Shown: positions 14,853 through 15,614 of the stretch, piece by piece
How positions within the stretch are numbered: the first letter of the stretch is position 1
Layout of the letters: every line of letters begins with the position of its first letter
Assembly (NCBI GenBank): GCA_030597965.1
Contig: JAUVQU010000034.1
Coordinates: 1 to 15,614 of the forward strand
DNA length: 15,614 nucleotides
Origin: Cellvibrionaceae bacterium
GTDB lineage: Bacteria; Pseudomonadota; Gammaproteobacteria; Pseudomonadales; Cellvibrionaceae
Direction of reading: 5' to 3'
The notes under the pieces: model-generated
What the model saw: only the letters and a program-made list of their open reading frames with translations
Database searches by the model: none
What the model was told of the DNA's origin: nothing
Program-made: the position numbers and the translations under genes

Positions 14853-15614
14853 ATGTCTATGAAAGATACGATTCAAAGCTCAAACGAGATGCCACGCTGT
14901 CACCAGAATACCCATGTATCCTGCGGTGACTGCCGATTAAACTCTATCTGCCTGCCCATCAGTATGCATATAGAAGATATTGATCGTGTGAATGAAATCA
15001 TTCAGCGTGGACGTCCCCTGCAAAAAGGTGATTATCTCTATCGCTCCGGCGATCCGTTTCAATCTGTATTTGCCGTACGCTCTGGTACCATCAAAGCCAT
15101 CAACATCACCAACGATGGCCAAGAGCAGGTCACGGGCTTTTACCTGCCGGGTGAAATTGTGGGCCTTGATGGCTTAGCAGAAGACAATCACACCAACAGT
15201 GCTATTGCCCTTGAAACGGCGGCCGTTTGTGAAATACCGTTCAGCAACCTTGAGGAATTAAGCCTAAAAATTCCCACGCTGCAGCGCCATTTTTTCCAAT
15301 TAATGAGTCGCGAGATTACGAGCGACCAAAAACTGATCACAATGCTCAGTAAAAACAGCGCCGACGAACGCGTTGCTGCCCTACTGCTGAGTATTTCTAC
15401 CCGCAATCATCGCCGTCATTTATCAGCAACGGATTTCCGCCTGCCCATGTCCCGGTCTGATATAGGCAACTACCTGGGCCTTACTATTGAAACCGTAAGC
15501 CGTGTACTCAGTCGCTTCCAGAAAAATGATCTACTTTCTGTCGACAAAAAGGACATCACCATTTTGGATATGGATGGACTCAGGGCCATCGCCAACGCAG
15601 AGACCTCTGAATAA
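14853..15614 (+). CDS. fnr: FNR/Anr-family oxygen-sensing transcription regulator
   Basis: This Crp-Fnr regulator of 253 residues senses oxygen through a [4Fe-4S] cluster and, when the cluster is intact, dimerises and activates anaerobic genes at TTGAT-N4-ATCAA sites. Cluster ligands are all present: Cys24, Cys27 and Cys33 in SCGDCRLNSICLP, and Cys126 in AAVCEIPF. The extra Cys16 matches the non-ligand cysteine of E. coli FNR. The cyclic-nucleotide-type beta-roll spans about 45-140, the dimer helix 140-168, and the helix-turn-helix includes MSRSDIGNYLGLTIETVSR (199-217). There, Glu213, Ser216 and Arg217 are the residues that read the FNR box. The stop codon is the last three bases of the window, so the gene is complete. 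No FNR box or good Shine-Dalgarno is visible in the 95 bp upstream; ATG at 14859 is an alternative start. Confidence 0.96.
   Translation: MSMKDTIQSSNEMPRCHQNTHVSCGDCRLNSICLPISMHIEDIDRVNEIIQRGRPLQKGDYLYRSGDPFQSVFAVRSGTIKAINITNDGQEQVTGFYLPGEIVGLDGLAEDNHTNSAIALETAAVCEIPFSNLEELSLKIPTLQRHFFQLMSREITSDQKLITMLSKNSADERVAALLLSISTRNHRRHLSATDFRLPMSRSDIGNYLGLTIETVSRVLSRFQKNDLLSVDKKDITILDMDGLRAIANAETSE

Noticed and set aside
1..15614. Mobile element, defence system, CRISPR or biosynthetic cluster
   Set aside because: No transposase, integrase, direct-repeat array, toxin-antitoxin pair, restriction or defence domain, or multi-enzyme cluster was seen. All long genes belong to familiar housekeeping families.

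Overview
The window looks like ordinary chromosome from a free-living gammaproteobacterium. The evidence is a full-length FNR/Anr-type regulator with all four cluster cysteines, the fused MnmC tRNA-modification enzyme, a FldB-type flavodoxin, GcvR, TrmL, HrpB and an MtfA-like peptidase. Base composition is moderate, and a REP-type inverted pair resembles those of Pseudomonas and relatives. A Cellvibrionales- or Pseudomonadales-like marine or soil bacterium is my best guess, but genus cannot be read from the sequence. I see no phage, insertion sequence, integrase, CRISPR array, rRNA or tRNA.

Layout: (1) 2-160, the 3' end of an unrecognised plus-strand gene. (2) 192-7462, a long minus-strand block. 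In transcription order it runs: lipoprotein-like methyltransferase, HMG-CoA lyase, the glutathione-dependent formaldehyde oxidation pair (frmA then fghA, separated by a REP doublet), the helicase hrpB, and a small membrane protein. (3) 7583-8601, a plus-strand two-gene operon, gcvR-trmL, with overlapping stop and start codons and a good sigma-70-type promoter. (4) 8732-10644, a minus-strand pair: a PAS-GGDEF diguanylate cyclase followed by a membrane-anchored MtfA-like zinc peptidase. (5) 10645-11220, the only long gene-free stretch. It carries the decayed C-terminal part of a hotdog-fold thioesterase gene and a 13-bp tandem duplication. (6) 11221-15614, a plus-strand series: fldB, mnmC, a secreted glutaminyl cyclase and fnr.

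Functional links: FrmA oxidises S-hydroxymethylglutathione to S-formylglutathione, and FghA hydrolyses this to formate and glutathione, so the two form one pathway. TrmL and MnmC both modify the tRNA wobble nucleotide but lie in separate transcription units. FldB and mnmC are 6 bp apart and probably cotranscribed. FNR is an oxygen-sensing global regulator. The remaining genes look like housekeeping functions that happen to be neighbours.

No clearly new multi-gene system is visible. The observations most worth following are the REP doublet inside frmA-fghA, the thioesterase pseudogene, a methyltransferase-fold protein with a lipoprotein signal, and a diguanylate cyclase whose PAS domain has a cysteine cluster and whose inhibitory site is lost.
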